This document shows, in pieces, positions 6,386 through 6,969 of a stretch of 6,969 nucleotides of DNA; within the stretch, counting starts at the first letter, position 1, and each line of letters starts with the position of its first letter. Source of the stretch: Desulfobulbus sp. (GTDB lineage Bacteria > Desulfobacterota > Desulfobulbia > Desulfobulbales > Desulfobulbaceae); the NCBI GenBank assembly GCA_028684915.1, contig JAQUEZ010000303.1, positions 1-6,969 on the forward strand, written 5' to 3'. A model generated the notes under the pieces. The model worked only from the letters and a program-made list of their open reading frames with translations, ran no database searches and was not told the origin of the DNA. Position numbers and translations under genes: made by a program.

Positions 6386-6392
6386 AGCGTAG

Positions 6393-6969
6393 GTGATAGA
6401 CGAGACCAACAAACAGGATCCTGTCGGTGATCAGCAGGCAACAGAGACCCCCGAAGACCTGGGCGACGTGGAGGCTATTGCGGAGGAAGAAGTAGTGCCG
6501 GAAAATGAAACCGAAGCATTGCAGGAAAAACTGGCTGCTGCCCAAGACCAGTTGATGCGCGTTGCTGCTGAATTCGACAATTATAAAAAACGGATGGAGC
6601 GCGAACGGAGCAAACTACTCAAATATGCCGGGGAAAATATCTTACGCGATCTGCTGGCCACGCTTGATAATCTTGATAGGGCTGTTGAGCAGGGCAGTAC
6701 CGATGCCGAGGACGTAGCCAAAAAGCTGCAGTCCATGCTTGAAGGGATCGAACTGACGCAAAAAGGGTTGGTAGGCACCTTGGAACGCTACGGTGTGGAA
6801 CCACTCTCTGCTGTTGGCTTAAGTTTTAATCCCGATGAGCATAACGCCCTAACCATGGAAGCGAGCGAGGAGATCCCGGCCAACCATGTGTTGCGCGAGT
6901 TTGCCAAAGGCTACCGGTTTAAAGATCGTGTGCTTCGCCATGCCCAGGTGGTTGTTTCCAGTGGTCCGG
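6393..6969 (+). CDS. grpE: GrpE, nucleotide exchange factor for DnaK (C-terminus beyond window)
   Basis: The frame is open from GTG 6393 to the window end: 192 codons plus one base, about the usual full length of GrpE, so only a few residues should be missing. The acidic, low-complexity N-terminus (1-40) leads into the long dimerising coiled coil with the family segment RVAAEFDNYKKR (56-67). DLLATLDNLDRAV (86-98) and GIELTQKGLVGTLERYGVE (118-136) follow, then the beta domain with FNPDEHNAL (145-153) and the C-terminal signature GYRFKDRVLRHAQVVVS (173-189). In the family, a GrpE dimer in the cytosol releases ADP from DnaK and so resets the Hsp70 cycle. Upstream is a 232-bp leader with a sigma-70-like promoter and no hrcA; dnaK is expected just to the right, though that cannot be seen. 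Residue choice and codon use look ordinary. Confidence 0.95.
   Translation, partial: MIDETNKQDPVGDQQATETPEDLGDVEAIAEEEVVPENETEALQEKLAAAQDQLMRVAAEFDNYKKRMERERSKLLKYAGENILRDLLATLDNLDRAVEQGSTDAEDVAKKLQSMLEGIELTQKGLVGTLERYGVEPLSAVGLSFNPDEHNALTMEASEEIPANHVLREFAKGYRFKDRVLRHAQVVVSSGP

Larger units (their letters stand above)
6161..6392 (+). other. grpE leader region without a credible gene
   Basis: The 232 bp between the terminator and grpE hold a promoter candidate (6240-6268). They also hold a GC-rich hairpin, GGCCG (6320-6324) with CGGCC (6332-6336), in what would be the 5' untranslated region, and the grpE ribosome site. An open frame at 6144-6392 begins inside the terminator and lacks a recognisable product. 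No CIRCE element (TTAGCACTC-N9-GAGTGCTAA) and no hrcA gene are seen. Confidence 0.6.

Noticed and set aside
6144..6392. 82-codon frame ending immediately before the grpE GTG
   Set aside because: Its start is inside the intrinsic terminator hairpin and the peptide has no family character; the abutting stop codon is probably chance.

Overview
The window looks like chromosomal DNA of a Gram-negative, probably anaerobic bacterium. Desulfobacterota (Desulfobulbales-like) is my best guess. The guess rests on gene content: an NtrC-type activator, a GAF-PAS-PAS-GGDEF-EAL signalling protein with a Cys-rich PAS, and a non-coding repeat with TGATGG...TCGTAAAAA arms resembling repeats I remember from sulfate reducers. 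No search was run, so the taxonomy is inference.

Layout, left to right. (1) Positions 1-115, minus strand: the first 38 codons of a TRAM-domain RNA methyltransferase (RlmD/RumA/TrmA superfamily) that leaves the window on the left. (2) A 76-bp divergent intergenic region with an AGTATACT palindrome and a 10-bp direct repeat. (3) 192-1544, plus: a complete sigma-54-dependent response regulator (receiver, AAA+, Fis-type HTH). (4) A 152-bp gap with a hairpin but no convincing terminator. (5) 1697-4348, plus: an 883-residue GAF-PAS-PAS-GGDEF-EAL protein. Its diguanylate cyclase site and I-site are intact, but its EAL domain has lost most catalytic residues. (6) A 418-bp non-coding stretch with a weak terminator and a ~160-bp MITE-like repeat of nested inverted repeats. 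(7) 4767-6098, plus: a fold-type I PLP aminotransferase, followed by a strong intrinsic terminator. (8) A ~230-bp leader with a sigma-70-like promoter. (9) 6393 to the right end, plus: a nearly complete grpE with a GTG start and a good Shine-Dalgarno, not closed within the window.

The response regulator and the GGDEF/EAL protein are neighbours on one strand and may be co-transcribed, which would place a phosphorelay output next to c-di-GMP signalling. No sensor kinase is visible. The aminotransferase and grpE are separate units bounded by the terminator at 6124-6160. I found no CRISPR array, transposase, tRNA, rRNA or toxin/defence module. The window is mostly ordinary housekeeping and signalling DNA. 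The items most worth a second look are the degenerate EAL domain, the Cys cluster in the second PAS, and the structured repeat with a possible relative at 1583-1611.
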